Of a stretch of DNA of 64,000 nt, positions 48,064 through 57,557 are shown in pieces (the first letter of the stretch is position 1; every line of letters starts with the position of its first letter). The stretch covers positions 248,001-312,000 of the forward strand of contig JAJDYX010000015.1 in NCBI GenBank assembly GCA_022824945.1, given 5' to 3'. The translations under genes and the position numbers were made by a program. The notes below the pieces were generated by a model. The model was not told the DNA's origin. It worked only from the letters and a program-made list of their open reading frames with translations, and made no database searches. Source of the stretch: Candidatus Latescibacterota bacterium (GTDB lineage: Bacteria > Latescibacterota > UBA2968).

Positions 48064-49587
48064 CTAAACCGAATAACCTCGCCACCCATCATAAATCGTC
48101 CGCACAGATACTTTAATCACCGCTGTTGTGGGCACGGCCAATAACATGCCGACTGCGCCAAACAACTCGCTGCCGACGAGCACGGCAAAAATGACGAGCA
48201 GAGGATGCAAATTAACACTGCGCCCAACCACCATAGGGGCGACAAAAACATTATCTACGAGCTGAACGATTGCAAACACAATAATCACTGGAATAACCAG
48301 ACCAAAACTCAGAGCAGAATATTGCAATACAGTAGCAATAACACCGGCAACAATCCCAATTAAAGGTCCCAGATAGGGAATCACATTAGCCAAACCCGCG
48401 AGGATGCCAATCAGCAAAAAATGTTCTAAACCGATAAAATAAAGACCGATACTTGACAGAAGGGAGACAATCATCACAGACAAAACCATACCGCGCACAT
48501 AACCACCCAATTGCGCGTCAATACGATGCAGCAAATTTAATACCAGCTCAAAATATCGATTTGGCACCAGCTCGATAATCGCGCGCTTAATCGTTCTGCC
48601 CTGTCCTAAAAAGAAAAACAAAACAAAAGGCACAATGATGAAAAATGTAAGCCCTGACAGCAATTGCCCGACCAATCGAGGGGTCTCCTTAAACAAATTT
48701 GTGGCTATGACCTGCAAACGCTCATTGAGCGCATGTACCACATCTTTGCTTTCGAGCAGGGGCATCCATTCTTTGAGCATAGGCGTCCATTTTTCGAAGC
48801 TGGCATGAAAGGTTTCAATATAGGTTTTCACAACTGCCAGATATCCGGGCTTGTATTTACCAAATGTATGTTGTGTTGCCGATATTAAAATTTGTGCTTC
48901 CCCAAATTGAACCGACTTCTCGGGTTCCACAACCAATGAGTCTGAAAGCGATGATACATCCCCAATATTCCCTCTGAGCGTCAACACAATAGAATCTTCT
49001 TGCCCACCATAAAAACCGTACAACCTCAAAAACGTCTGACGCGGCTCATTCGCTTGTGGAGAAAACACCACGCGTAGTGTATCTCGTCCATCTACCACTC
49101 TTGGGCTGGCCTGTGGAGGCCAAGAAAAGATAGTGGATTCCGCGCTTCGCTCATCGGGTACCAATTTCAAAGGCAAGCCATCGACCTTAAAATCGTCGAG
49201 TTCACTCTCAAAACGATCAATCGTCACCACGGCATCACCCGTATTTTCCACCACGCAGTACCAGGTGCCCTGCTCACCAATAATGCGCTCGACCATATCC
49301 TCGGTACTGCGTACAATCACAGGCATGACCACAATGAGCGGAATAAACACAATAGCAAAAACAGAGACTAAGACCACAGCCGCAGCGACCAGACGATTTA
49401 AGCGATAAGACTCGAGCAAATCGACCAAGGGCATTAATAAATACGACAACACAAACGCAATAAAAAAAGGAGCCAGAGTACTTCGAATCGTATATAACAG
49501 CCAGACCGCCACAACGATGAGGCCCAAAAAAATCACAATACGCAAAATCTGAGCCGTGCCCAGGCCGCTAGAAGGGGATTCATTCAT
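48064..49587 (-). CDS. AI-2E/PerM-type transporter with inserted extracytoplasmic Ig-like domain
   Basis: A 507-aa member of the AI-2E family of polytopic proteins. The N-terminal helices (about 14-32, 36-60, 66-90) and the C-terminal block (GLANVIPYLGPLIGIVAGVIA and LVDNVFVAPMVVGRSVNLHPL) are typical. Between helix 3 and the amphipathic segment there is an extra stretch of about 130 residues (about 105-235) that reads like an ASH/HYDIN-type beta-sandwich (CVVENTGDAVVTIDRF, LRVVFSPQAN, IVLTLRGNIG). Family proteins are usually 340-380 aa, so the insert explains the length. The substrate is unknown. Confidence 0.85.
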   Translation of the reverse strand: MNESPSSGLGTAQILRIVIFLGLIVVAVWLLYTIRSTLAPFFIAFVLSYLLMPLVDLLESYRLNRLVAAAVVLVSVFAIVFIPLIVVMPVIVRSTEDMVERIIGEQGTWYCVVENTGDAVVTIDRFESELDDFKVDGLPLKLVPDERSAESTIFSWPPQASPRVVDGRDTLRVVFSPQANEPRQTFLRLYGFYGGQEDSIVLTLRGNIGDVSSLSDSLVVEPEKSVQFGEAQILISATQHTFGKYKPGYLAVVKTYIETFHASFEKWTPMLKEWMPLLESKDVVHALNERLQVIATNLFKETPRLVGQLLSGLTFFIIVPFVLFFFLGQGRTIKRAIIELVPNRYFELVLNLLHRIDAQLGGYVRGMVLSVMIVSLLSSIGLYFIGLEHFLLIGILAGLANVIPYLGPLIGIVAGVIATVLQYSALSFGLVIPVIIVFAIVQLVDNVFVAPMVVGRSVNLHPLLVIFAVLVGSELFGAVGMLLAVPTTAVIKVSVRTIYDGWRGYSV

Positions 49588-50114
49588 GATTCGCCTCCCC
49601 CATCCTCTTTTTGTTTTGCCGCCAGCTCATCTCGGGCAACCTGCAAACTGTGATTGGTTTGCCGCAATCGCTCCGCGACAATCCGCGAAAGTTGAATGGC
49701 AATTTTTACTCCCAAATGCGGTCGTTGTTCCGCCAACAGATGCAATGCGTCTCGCGGGAAAAGTGCCAATTTGGTATCTTCTGTCGCCACTGCTGCTGCC
49801 GTTCTCGGCGCATCTTCCAAAAGTGCGGTTTCACCAAAAAAAGAACCGGAGTCAGATTGGGCAAGTAGCACTTTCTCGCCGTCTTTCCCATCCACCTGAA
49901 CCACCTCTACACACCCTTTTAACACCACGTAAATCCCATCTCCCAGTGCACCCTGTTCAAAAACAACATCACCTGTTGAATACTTGCGCATTTCTATAAG
50001 TTCCACTACCGCCTGCAGGTCCCGGCGGTTCAGTTCCCGAAATAGTGGAATGGCGCGCAATTTGGGAAATAGTGGCTTTTCGCGCTCCAGCCATCTCTGT
50101 AGAAGTCGATTCAT
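49584..50114 (-). CDS. Cyclic-nucleotide-binding domain protein
   Basis: A 176-aa single cNMP-binding domain. It shows FRELNRRDLQAVVELIEMRKYSTGDVVFEQG, GDGIYVVLKGCVEVV and the phosphate-binding cassette FFGETALLEDAPRTAAAVA with its Glu and Arg. A C-terminal helix follows (LRQTNHSLQVARDELAAKQK) but no helix-turn-helix, so it is not a CRP-type regulator; it may bind partner proteins. The stop overlaps the transporter start (ATGA), a coupling that suggests joint function. Confidence 0.88.
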   Translation of the reverse strand: MNRLLQRWLEREKPLFPKLRAIPLFRELNRRDLQAVVELIEMRKYSTGDVVFEQGALGDGIYVVLKGCVEVVQVDGKDGEKVLLAQSDSGSFFGETALLEDAPRTAAAVATEDTKLALFPRDALHLLAEQRPHLGVKIAIQLSRIVAERLRQTNHSLQVARDELAAKQKEDGGGES

Positions 50115-50122
50115 CACAAATC

Positions 50123-50908
50123 CTATACCCCTGCGCGATAAGGCGCCACAGGTTCTGCTGCCCTTAAGCGTTCAAAAAAATCTAATGCCTTTGGGCGATA
50201 GCGAGATTCGATGTGTTGATCAAAAAATGCGCGCAAGATTCGCGTCACCTCTGCGCGATTTACACCCCGCAAGAGGGAAAGATCAATGCGATCGGGATGT
50301 CCCACCTGTAGATGCGCCATAAAATTTACCGTCTCGAACTGCACTCGCATGCCCGCCCCTGCGTGCTTGTCACACAGCGTGCCGCCCAGGCCGGGGCTGA
50401 ATCCCAGGCGGTGCCCCTGGAGCCGCGCACCACATTGAACACACCCACTCATATGGGGGCGATACCCCACCGCACCCGCAGCGCGAATCTGGAAATACCA
50501 CACCGGTACATCCAGCGCTATTTCGGCAATATTCCCCACCCATCGCATCGCTTCAAGTGCAATACTAAACAAAAGTGGGTTGCGGTCTTCATCTTCGGTA
50601 ATATGATCCAAAAATTCGCATATCGCGCTTCCGGCCGCCATTCGACCGTAGTGTTGTTTTACCGGTTCAAAAGCGTGTGCAATATCGCCTTCGCTCAATA
50701 TTTGCAACTCGCGGTTATCCTGCCGATAAAAAACATAACGCCCCCATGTCATGGGTTCAAGACTCGCACCAAATTTACTTTTGGGCCGTCGCGCTCCTTT
50801 GGCGACCAGGCGCAACTTACCGTAATCGCGAGAAAACAGCACCACAACCTTGCTGCTTTCACTCATGCGAAAACCGCGCAACACCAATCCATCGGTATGG
50901 CAAATCAC
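50123..50908 (-). CDS. recO: DNA repair protein RecO
   Basis: A 261-aa RecO. The N-terminal OB-fold has TDGLVLRGFRMSESSKVVVLFSRDYGKLRLVAKGARRPKSKFG; the C-terminal part has the zinc-finger cysteines in GCVQCGARLQ and GGTLCDKHAG. It loads RecA with RecFR. The start is GTG, with GGAG upstream, and overlaps the stop of the upstream FtsB-like gene by 4 bp. Confidence 0.9.
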   Translation of the reverse strand: MICHTDGLVLRGFRMSESSKVVVLFSRDYGKLRLVAKGARRPKSKFGASLEPMTWGRYVFYRQDNRELQILSEGDIAHAFEPVKQHYGRMAAGSAICEFLDHITEDEDRNPLLFSIALEAMRWVGNIAEIALDVPVWYFQIRAAGAVGYRPHMSGCVQCGARLQGHRLGFSPGLGGTLCDKHAGAGMRVQFETVNFMAHLQVGHPDRIDLSLLRGVNRAEVTRILRAFFDQHIESRYRPKALDFFERLRAAEPVAPYRAGV

Positions 50909-51273
50909 GGCGACTCCAATGTTGTTGGTGGATTGGGATAGACCATATAAATCGATTCATTGGGATACACCATACCATAGCGCTCTCGAGCAATGCGTTC
51001 AATTTCCTTCAAATTGCTTTCCAGCAGCTTCGCCTCGCGTTCCAGCATCGCATTCTGCTGGCGAATAGTTGCAATTTCCCGTTTCAATACGGCAATTTGC
51101 TGCTTGCGCATTATGAGTTGATAAATCCCACTATCTCCTGCAAAAAACAAATAAAGGGAAAGTACCACTGGTGCAAATATCAAAAATCTGTTCAGGCGTC
51201 GTCTCGCACTTCCCGGTAACATCGGACTATTTTCCGGCAACACCGTACTTTGTCCCCGATAAAATGAGCGCAT
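50905..51273 (-). CDS. FtsB/DivIC-type septum formation initiator
   Basis: A 122-aa bitopic protein: cytoplasmic Arg-rich N-terminus (ARRRLNRF), one membrane helix (LIFAPVVLSLYLFFAG), then a coiled coil (VLKREIATIRQQNAMLEREAKLLESNLKEIERIARERYGMV), the FtsB/DivIC arrangement that joins FtsL and FtsQ at the division site. The ERIARERYGMVYPNE end is characteristic. It overlaps recO by 4 bp. Confidence 0.88.
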   Translation of the reverse strand: MRSFYRGQSTVLPENSPMLPGSARRRLNRFLIFAPVVLSLYLFFAGDSGIYQLIMRKQQIAVLKREIATIRQQNAMLEREAKLLESNLKEIERIARERYGMVYPNESIYMVYPNPPTTLESP

Positions 51274-51289
51274 AACACAATCTCCAAAG

Positions 51290-52468
51290 TCAGTTGTTAG
51301 CCCTATCCCCCAGCCCCCGATTTAACACCACCATATCATCTCGGTGGATAACCACCGCGCCATTGTCGATCCCGAGAATTTCTGCAACTTCTGGCGTTTT
51401 TTTTCCGCGAATACGTCGCACATCATCGGCGCCAAAACGCGTTAAACCGCGCGCGATCTCAACGCGTTTTTCCGATTCAACGCCAATGAGTTCACCAACT
51501 TCAAAATCGCCAATAACGCGGACAATACCCGAAGGCAACAAACTTTTGCCTCCATCGCTCAAAGCAACCACTGCGCCATCATCTACAACCACACCCCCTC
51601 GCTTTCGGGAATGCGCCAACCACAAATCTCTACTGTTCAAACTGCGATTATCCGCCACAAATAACGTGCCGCAATCTGCCCCATCCAAAATTTCGAGCAA
51701 CCCGTTTGTACATCCATTTGCAATCACCGCCATCTGCCCACCTTGCATCACGGCCTCGGCTGCCCTGAGTTTTGTGCGCATTCCCCCGCGCCCCAGAGTA
51801 CCCCTCGAAGACCCTACAGTGGCGTAGAGTTCTTCGGGCATCCCATGCACAGACCGAACCAATTGCGCGTTTGGGTCCTTTGCGGGATCACTTGAAAACA
51901 ACCCATCGACATCGGTCAACAACACCAGCATGTCCGCATCCACCAGATGTGACACCATCGCGGACAGGCGGTCATTTTCGCCCACAGACAATTGCAATTC
52001 TTCCACTGCTACGCTGTCGTTCTCATTGACAACAGGCACAACACCATACCGAAATAATTGATCTAATGTATTGCGTGCATTCACATACCGCGTGCGATTG
52101 TCCAGATCGTCCGATGTCAACAGCACCTGTCCCACTAAAATACCGTGTGCTTCAAATGCCCGTTTGTAAGCATCCATCACCAATCCCTGTCCCACCGCAG
52201 CCGTAGCTTGCAAATCGGCCAAACGCCTCGGCCGATTACTCACCCCCAGGTGTCCCATGCCAGCACCAACGGCTCCAGATGTCACAATTGCCACCTGTAA
52301 ACCGCGATCTTTCAAACACGCCACATCAGCGGCCAGGCGTTCAATCACCGCGAGATTTAATGTGTTGCCATGTGCCGTCACCACCCGCGTGCCCAATTTT
52401 ACCACCACCCGCCGCACATCGGCGAATAAGGCTTTGCGATCAATTTCGTGTTCTTTTGTCCCACTCAT
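51290..52468 (-). CDS. proB: Glutamate 5-kinase
   Basis: A 392-aa amino-acid kinase with C-terminal PUA domain (IRGKKTPEVAEILG...). Motifs: VVVKLGTRVVTAHG, TSGAVGAGMGHLG, NENDSVAVEE, LVLLTDVDGLFSSDP and GRGGMRTKLRAAE. First step of proline synthesis; proC lies two genes upstream in the same transcript. The ATG overlaps the hisF stop (ATGA). Confidence 0.95.
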   Translation of the reverse strand: MSGTKEHEIDRKALFADVRRVVVKLGTRVVTAHGNTLNLAVIERLAADVACLKDRGLQVAIVTSGAVGAGMGHLGVSNRPRRLADLQATAAVGQGLVMDAYKRAFEAHGILVGQVLLTSDDLDNRTRYVNARNTLDQLFRYGVVPVVNENDSVAVEELQLSVGENDRLSAMVSHLVDADMLVLLTDVDGLFSSDPAKDPNAQLVRSVHGMPEELYATVGSSRGTLGRGGMRTKLRAAEAVMQGGQMAVIANGCTNGLLEILDGADCGTLFVADNRSLNSRDLWLAHSRKRGGVVVDDGAVVALSDGGKSLLPSGIVRVIGDFEVGELIGVESEKRVEIARGLTRFGADDVRRIRGKKTPEVAEILGIDNGAVVIHRDDMVVLNRGLGDRANN

Positions 52469-53262
52469 GTCAAATCAATTTTGATCTTGGGGCGCACTGG
52501 CACCCCGCGTTTTGCGAGATACGTTTTGACTTCCTCAATACTGTACTGATTGTAGTGAAAAATCGACGCAGCCAATGCCGCGCTCGCCTTGCCTTCGGAC
52601 AACACCGCGTACATATCCTCTGGCCCCCCAGCACCCCCAGACGCCACAATCGGCACATCCACGCGCTCGGCAACCATGCGATTTAACTCAATATCGTATC
52701 CATCTTTTGTACCGTCCGCATCAATACTGTTCAAAACCAGTTCGCCCACGCCGCGATCCACCAATTCTTCAGCCCATTCGAGGGCATCTCGTCCAGTATA
52801 TGTGCGTCCGCCATTGATAACTACTTCCCAGCGCACATCCTCTGTTTGATCGGGATTCAGCCGTCGAATTGCATCAATTGACCCCACAATTGCCTGCGAT
52901 CCAAAACTTTCAGCCCCTTGCGTAATAATTTCAGGCGTGTGTACAGCAGCAGAATTGATTGACGCCTTTTCTGCGCCCCCTTCGATAATTGTGCGAATAT
53001 CCTGATACGTGCGAACGCCCCCGCCAACCGTAAAGGGAATAAACACCTCTTCGGACACGCGCCGCACGAGTTTGCCGACAATATCGCGCTTCTCCGCCGA
53101 TGCCGTAATATCGTAAAACACCAGTTCATCGGCACCTTCTGCATCATAGCGTTTCGCGAGTTCAATGGGATCCCCAGCGTCTTTATCGGCAGAAAACCTG
53201 ACCCCGCGCACATTGCGACCATTTTTCACATCTAAACACGGAATAATTCGCCTTGCCAGCAT
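52465..53262 (-). CDS. hisF: Imidazole glycerol phosphate synthase cyclase subunit
   Basis: A 265-aa TIM barrel. The two catalytic aspartates are visible in [13 protein letters not shown] and VGSIDAIRR; phosphate loops are VGGGVRT and ASGGAGG. It makes IGP and AICAR with ammonia from HisH. The start is the ATG after GGAGAAAGTGTAGG, adjacent to the hisH stop. It ends ATGA-overlapped with proB. Confidence 0.95.
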   Translation of the reverse strand: MLARRIIPCLDVKNGRNVRGVRFSADKDAGDPIELAKRYDAEGADELVFYDITASAEKRDIVGKLVRRVSEEVFIPFTVGGGVRTYQDIRTIIEGGAEKASINSAAVHTPEIITQGAESFGSQAIVGSIDAIRRLNPDQTEDVRWEVVINGGRTYTGRDALEWAEELVDRGVGELVLNSIDADGTKDGYDIELNRMVAERVDVPIVASGGAGGPEDMYAVLSEGKASAALAASIFHYNQYSIEEVKTYLAKRGVPVRPKIKIDLT

Positions 53263-53263
53263 C

Positions 53264-53866
53264 CTACACTTTCTCCGCAAAATTCTTCAAAATCTTCAAG
53301 CCAGCATCCTGGCTTTTCTCGGGGTGAAACTGCACGCCAAAAGCCCGATCATTTCCGGCAATTGACGCATAATCAATCCCGTAATCCGTCACCCCTACCA
53401 CATCTTCATCGCGCTCAGATGCCACAAAAAAAGAATGGACAAAATAAAAATAAGATCCATCGGGCACGCCATCTAAAAGTGCTGTCTCGCGCTGAATCCG
53501 CACCTCATTCCACCCTATTTGCGGAACGCGCTGACCTTCGGGAAAACGCTTCACTTTGCCCGGCAAAATTTCCAATCCCCTGTGCTGCCCCATTTCTTCA
53601 CTCTCGGCAAACATCAATTGCAACCCCAAACAAATACCCAAAAATGGTCGGCCTTCTGAAATAGCTCTTACAATGGACGTGATCAATCCCGCTGTTTTCA
53701 GATTGTTCATCGCGTCGCCAAACGCCCCCACCCCTGGAAGCACAACGCGATCGGCGGCATCGATATCCTCAGGTCTATCGACAATAACAGCTTTCGCACC
53801 AACGTGTTCAAATGCCTTTTGAACACTTCGCAAATTCCCCATCCCGTAATCGACAACCGCAATCAT
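53264..53866 (-). CDS. hisH: Imidazole glycerol phosphate synthase glutaminase subunit
   Basis: A 200-aa class I glutamine amidotransferase. It starts MIAVVDYGMGNLRSVQKAF; the nucleophile Cys is in FLGICLGLQLMF and the His-Glu pair in GVQFHPEKS. The upstream in-frame extension was rejected because GGGAGA sits before this ATG. The start overlaps the proC stop. No other his gene is in the window, so hisHF have been split from a his operon. Confidence 0.95.
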   Translation of the reverse strand: MIAVVDYGMGNLRSVQKAFEHVGAKAVIVDRPEDIDAADRVVLPGVGAFGDAMNNLKTAGLITSIVRAISEGRPFLGICLGLQLMFAESEEMGQHRGLEILPGKVKRFPEGQRVPQIGWNEVRIQRETALLDGVPDGSYFYFVHSFFVASERDEDVVGVTDYGIDYASIAGNDRAFGVQFHPEKSQDAGLKILKNFAEKV

Positions 53867-53867
53867 C

Positions 53868-54674
53868 TCATTCTCCCAACACACTCGACCGCTCCGTCGC
53901 AGCCAAAACAGCATCCATCAAAGCCGCGCGCAAACCGCCCTGTTCCAGCGCGTGTAAACCCGCAATAGTAGTTCCACCCGCCGACGTCACCTGGTCTTTC
54001 AAAATTGCCGGATGTTCACCGCTCTCAGCAACCATACGCGCAGCCCCCAGCACAGTCTGAGTCGCCAGTGTCAACGCCATATCTTTTGACAAACCAGACC
54101 GCACTCCGCCATCTGCCAGCGCGTCAATTACCGCGTACACATATGCAGGCCCACTGCCCGCAAGTCCAGTCACTGCATCCATCTGTGATTCTGAAACAAC
54201 GACTGACGCCCCAACCGCGTTGAACAGAGACATTACCAGACTCATGTGATCTTCACTTGCATGTGTTCCCGCACATATCCCCGAACCCGCAGCACCGACC
54301 TGCGCCAGTATATTGGGCATCACGCGAATGACGGGCAGAGAACCCAATTCCGCTTCCAATGCCGCGATTCGCACACCCGCCATAAAAGAAATAATTACCT
54401 GACCCCCGTGCAACAAATCCCGAAATCCCACAACGGTTTGCTGCCAAAACTGGGGCTTAACGCCCAACACCACAATATCCTGATGCCCCACCACGTCGCG
54501 CGCATCTCCTGCAACATGGACACCCAACTCGCGCCTTCTCTGATCCAACACCTCAGCAATCAGATCCACCGCCGTGATATTTTCAGGCGCGATCTCTCCC
54601 GACCGAATCCAACCGGCCATCAGCGCGCCCCCCATATTGCCTGCACCAATAACAGCAATTTTTTTATTTTTCAT
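53868..54674 (-). CDS. proC: Pyrroline-5-carboxylate reductase
   Basis: A 268-aa NAD(P)H reductase, last step of proline synthesis. It begins IAVIGAGNMGGALMAGW (Rossmann), has MPNILAQVGAAGSGICAG and DAVTGLAGSGPAYVYAVIDALADGGV and ends with the VTSAGGTTIAGLHALEQGGLR signature. It precedes hisH and follows ilvE by 27 bp. Confidence 0.95.
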   Translation of the reverse strand: MKNKKIAVIGAGNMGGALMAGWIRSGEIAPENITAVDLIAEVLDQRRRELGVHVAGDARDVVGHQDIVVLGVKPQFWQQTVVGFRDLLHGGQVIISFMAGVRIAALEAELGSLPVIRVMPNILAQVGAAGSGICAGTHASEDHMSLVMSLFNAVGASVVVSESQMDAVTGLAGSGPAYVYAVIDALADGGVRSGLSKDMALTLATQTVLGAARMVAESGEHPAILKDQVTSAGGTTIAGLHALEQGGLRAALMDAVLAATERSSVLGE

Positions 54675-54701
54675 AAGCAATCAGCAGTTAAAGGACCTTC
54701 T

Positions 54702-55622
54702 TTAAACATACGTCAACCAGCCACGCTTGTCTTCCGCACGCCCTTCCACAACGGCAAAAAAGGCATCCTGCAACTTCTTTGTGATCTCACCCCGAGAACC
54801 ACAACCGATATTAATATGGTCAATAGCCGTAATAGGCGTGATCTCTGCCGCGCTACCCGTAAAAAACACCTCGTCTGCAATGTACAGAGACTCCCTTGGA
54901 ATTGGTCGCGCCGTCACCGTATGTCCCAAATCCCGGGCAAGTGTAATAACCGAATGTCGCGTAATACCGGGCAAAATAGACGACCCGGTAGAAGGCGTAT
55001 AAATCTGCCCATTCTTCGCCATAAAAATATTCTCGCCGCTGCCCTCGCTCACATAACCCTGTGTATCCAGGGCTATGCCCTCGGCATAGCCATCGGCCAT
55101 CGCCTCCATCTTGATCAGTTGTGCATTCATATAATTTGCTGCCACCTTGGCCAGCGAAGGCATGGTATTGGGTGCCAGACGATTCCACGACGCAAACCGA
55201 ACCGACACGCCTTTCTCCAGCGCCTCTGGCCCCAGGTACTTGCCCCATTCCCACACCGCGATCACCACCTCGACCGGACATGGCATTGGGTTGACAGCCA
55301 ACTCGCCAAATCCCCGAAAAACCACAGGCCTGATATAACACGCTTGCAATTTATTAATGCGAATCGTCTCCAAAATAGCCGCTTCCAGTTCATCCTGCGT
55401 ATAGGGAATCTCCATGCGATAAATTTTGGCCGAATCGTAAAGCCTTTTTACATGGTCTCGCAGCCTGAAACAGGCCGGTCCTCTCTCGGTATGATAACAC
55501 CGTATCCCTTCAAAAACACTCGACCCGTAATGCACCACATGGGACAGCACATGTATTTTGGCATCGTCCCAACCCACAAAATTCCCATTAAACCAGATCT
55601 TATCTGACTTTGGAATGGGCAT
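54702..55622 (-). CDS. ilvE: Branched-chain amino-acid aminotransferase
   Basis: A 306-aa class IV PLP transaminase. It starts [38 protein letters not shown], carries [16 protein letters not shown] with the PLP-binding Lys of the NY-containing strand and ends with [13 protein letters not shown] and [12 protein letters not shown]. These are the standard IlvE motifs. AAAGGGATTTGTT precedes the ATG. Confidence 0.94.
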   Translation of the reverse strand: MPIPKSDKIWFNGNFVGWDDAKIHVLSHVVHYGSSVFEGIRCYHTERGPACFRLRDHVKRLYDSAKIYRMEIPYTQDELEAAILETIRINKLQACYIRPVVFRGFGELAVNPMPCPVEVVIAVWEWGKYLGPEALEKGVSVRFASWNRLAPNTMPSLAKVAANYMNAQLIKMEAMADGYAEGIALDTQGYVSEGSGENIFMAKNGQIYTPSTGSSILPGITRHSVITLARDLGHTVTARPIPRESLYIADEVFFTGSAAEITPITAIDHINIGCGSRGEITKKLQDAFFAVVEGRAEDKRGWLTYV

Positions 55623-55643
55623 AACAAATCCCTTTCTATAAAA

Positions 55644-56420
55644 CTATCGCATAGCCAATGCGCGGCAAATCCGTTCAAATCCATCTATTGATATGGTTTC
55701 AGGACGCGCTCGACCATCGATATTCGCCTCCATCAAAATCTCATCATCTACCACACCAGCAAGTGCGTTGCGCACCATTTTCCTCCGCTGCTGAAATGCG
55801 GCGCGCACCACGCCAAACAAACGCCTTTCATCTGCAATATCATAAGCAGAATTCGCTTCAAAATCCAGCATCAACACAGAAGAATGCACTTTGGGCTGCG
55901 GATAAAAATGCGTGGGAGGCAAGTCAAACAACCGTTTTGCGACACATCGCACCTGTGTAACAACCGACAGCACGCCATATATTTTACTGCCCGGCGGAGC
56001 GATCATGCGTTGCCCCACCTCGCGCTGCACCGTAATCACAGCGCGTTTCCAAACCCTTCGAGCATCCGTAATTTGCCTGAGGAGCGCGCCCGTAATATGG
56101 TAGGGCAAATTGCCCACCAGAACCGCCTTTTCTCGTTTTTCATTTTCGACAAGCGCGGGCAAATTGACCTGCCGCACATCATCTGACACAATTTTTAACC
56201 GCGAACCAAACCGATCGGAAAGCAGATCACACAACGCCCCATCAATCTCAATCGCGACCACCTGTCCTGCCCGCTCAACCAAAAGGCCCGTCAACGCACC
56301 TCGTCCAGGACCAATTTCTACGACCATGTCCTCTTTCTCAACCTGTGCAGCCTCTACGATTTTCCCGATAGCTGCGCCATCAGTGAGAAAATGCTGCCCC
56401 AGCCGTGCCTTCGTTTTCAC
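55644..56420 (-). CDS. ksgA: 16S rRNA dimethyladenosine transferase
   Basis: A 258-aa RsmA/KsgA methylating two adenines near the 16S 3' end. It starts KTKARLGQHFL, has the SAM motif VEIGPGRGALTGLL, DVRQVNLPAL and the catalytic NLPYHITGALLRQI, followed by VQREVGQRM and YPQPKVHSSVLML. The start is GTG, overlapping the tatD stop (GTGA). The long in-frame extension upstream lies within tatD and is not used. Confidence 0.93.
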   Translation of the reverse strand: MKTKARLGQHFLTDGAAIGKIVEAAQVEKEDMVVEIGPGRGALTGLLVERAGQVVAIEIDGALCDLLSDRFGSRLKIVSDDVRQVNLPALVENEKREKAVLVGNLPYHITGALLRQITDARRVWKRAVITVQREVGQRMIAPPGSKIYGVLSVVTQVRCVAKRLFDLPPTHFYPQPKVHSSVLMLDFEANSAYDIADERRLFGVVRAAFQQRRKMVRNALAGVVDDEILMEANIDGRARPETISIDGFERICRALAMR

Positions 56421-57184
56421 GATATCAACCCAAATAAAGTCTGAGCATTTTGCGTCGTCTGCCGACACACATCTCCAATATCCCCGCATCCCGCATCGGC
56501 CAGACGCTCGGCGACATAGCGCACATAAGCCGGCTCATTGCGCTTGCCGCGTTTTGGTGCCGGTGCCAAAAACGGACAATCCGTCTCCAAAAGCAACCGC
56601 TCAGCGGGAACATCCAATGCGACCTTCAACGCACCCGAATTTTTAAAAGTAACAATACCGCCAAAACCCAGATAAAAATTGAGATCCACCGCACGCTTGG
56701 CTCCTGCGACGTCCCCTCCAAAACAGTGCATCACACCGCCCACTTCCGATCCACCTTCTTCTTCCAACACGTCTAACACCCGTGTCTCAGCACCCCGACT
56801 GTGAATAATCAGCGGCAGATCCATCTCTCTCGCCAGACGAATATGTGCCCGAAACGCCCGTTCCTGAACCTCGCGTGGCGCGTAATCGCGATAAAAATCC
56901 AGCCCTGTCTCGCCAACCGCAACAATTCTGTGATGCTTCAAAAGCGCGGGCAACTTTTTCAAAGCCGCTTCATCCGCCTTTGCAGAATCCGACGGATGAA
57001 ACCCCGCCGAAGCATATACATCAGCTTCTGCCTCAGCAAGGGCGATAGCCGCCCGGCTCGTCTCCAAATTTGTCCCCACATTCACAATCTGCCCCACCCC
57101 TGCGGCACGCGCCCGGGCGAGTAGATCATCCAGATCCTTTCTAAATTGTGGAAACATCAAATGCGCGTGTGAATCGACAAGCAT
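56417..57184 (-). CDS. tatD: TatD-family metal-dependent deoxyribonuclease/hydrolase
   Basis: A 255-aa amidohydrolase-fold enzyme. Metal ligands are in VDSHAHLMFPQF, GETGLDFYRDYAP, LIIHSRGAE, MHCFGGD and ETDCPFLAP. It has the usual size of YcfH/TatD. Roles in DNA degradation or peptide processing are known for the family; which applies here is unclear. Overlaps ksgA by 4 bp. Confidence 0.92.
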   Translation of the reverse strand: MLVDSHAHLMFPQFRKDLDDLLARARAAGVGQIVNVGTNLETSRAAIALAEAEADVYASAGFHPSDSAKADEAALKKLPALLKHHRIVAVGETGLDFYRDYAPREVQERAFRAHIRLAREMDLPLIIHSRGAETRVLDVLEEEGGSEVGGVMHCFGGDVAGAKRAVDLNFYLGFGGIVTFKNSGALKVALDVPAERLLLETDCPFLAPAPKRGKRNEPAYVRYVAERLADAGCGDIGDVCRQTTQNAQTLFGLIS

Positions 57185-57259
57185 ATAGAAATCCTAAAAA
57201 CCGAAATAATAGGTCTATCAAAAAAGTTTGTTTATGAACTTAATCCAGAAGGCTTTGGC

Positions 57260-57290
57260 TGTCATCGCGGCATGGTGTTAGCCGCGATCC
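57260..57290. repeat. Palindromic intergenic repeat, copy A
   Basis: TCATCGCGGCATGGTGTTAGCCGCGATCC is a near-perfect palindrome (ATCGCGGC / GCCGCGAT). On the opposite strand it matches copy B at 58153-58184 at most positions (GGAT-x-GCGGCT ... TGCCGC-x-ATGACA). The copies are inverted and bracket the GNAT/YgiT-like pair. It has no T-run, so it is not a terminator. Confidence 0.7.
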
Positions 57291-57320
57291 AGTCCGTGAG
57301 GAAAGACCAATAGTCTATAG

Positions 57321-57557
57321 TCATGTCAATGCGGCGTAATCATACACAGGTGTTTCAATAGTGCGAACGGGTTGACACCGTTCCCACACCGCCTGTTGTA
57401 AACATTCGACAGTCTCTGGAGAAAAGAACCTTTCGCCCGTCTCAACATTGACCCGAGCGGGAACATCTTCAATGATAACGAACCGCCCATTGACTTCAAT
57501 GCTATACGTAACGCTCGTCTCAACCAATGTTTCACGTACCACTTCTTGATCAGACAT
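57321..57557 (-). CDS. YgiT/MqsA-like small protein lacking zinc cysteines
   Basis: A 78-aa protein whose core, FVIIEDVPARVNVETGERFFS followed by PETVECLQ, resembles the C-terminal half of YgiT-type antitoxins (VPA-x-V-x-x-x-x-GE-x-x-x-S). The metal-binding Cys positions of that motif are replaced by Asn and other residues, and the N-terminal zinc finger is absent. It overlaps the upstream GNAT gene by 8 bp, so the two are coupled. It may be a reduced antitoxin or an unrelated partner; the family call is tentative. Confidence 0.55.
   Translation of the reverse strand: MSDQEVVRETLVETSVTYSIEVNGRFVIIEDVPARVNVETGERFFSPETVECLQQAVWERCQPVRTIETPVYDYAALT

Noticed and set aside
54246..55607. Long plus-strand open frame of over 450 codons opposite proC and ilvE
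   Set aside because: It is antisense to two clear genes, has unnatural composition (His/Arg/Asn-rich, no motifs) and no ribosome-binding site.
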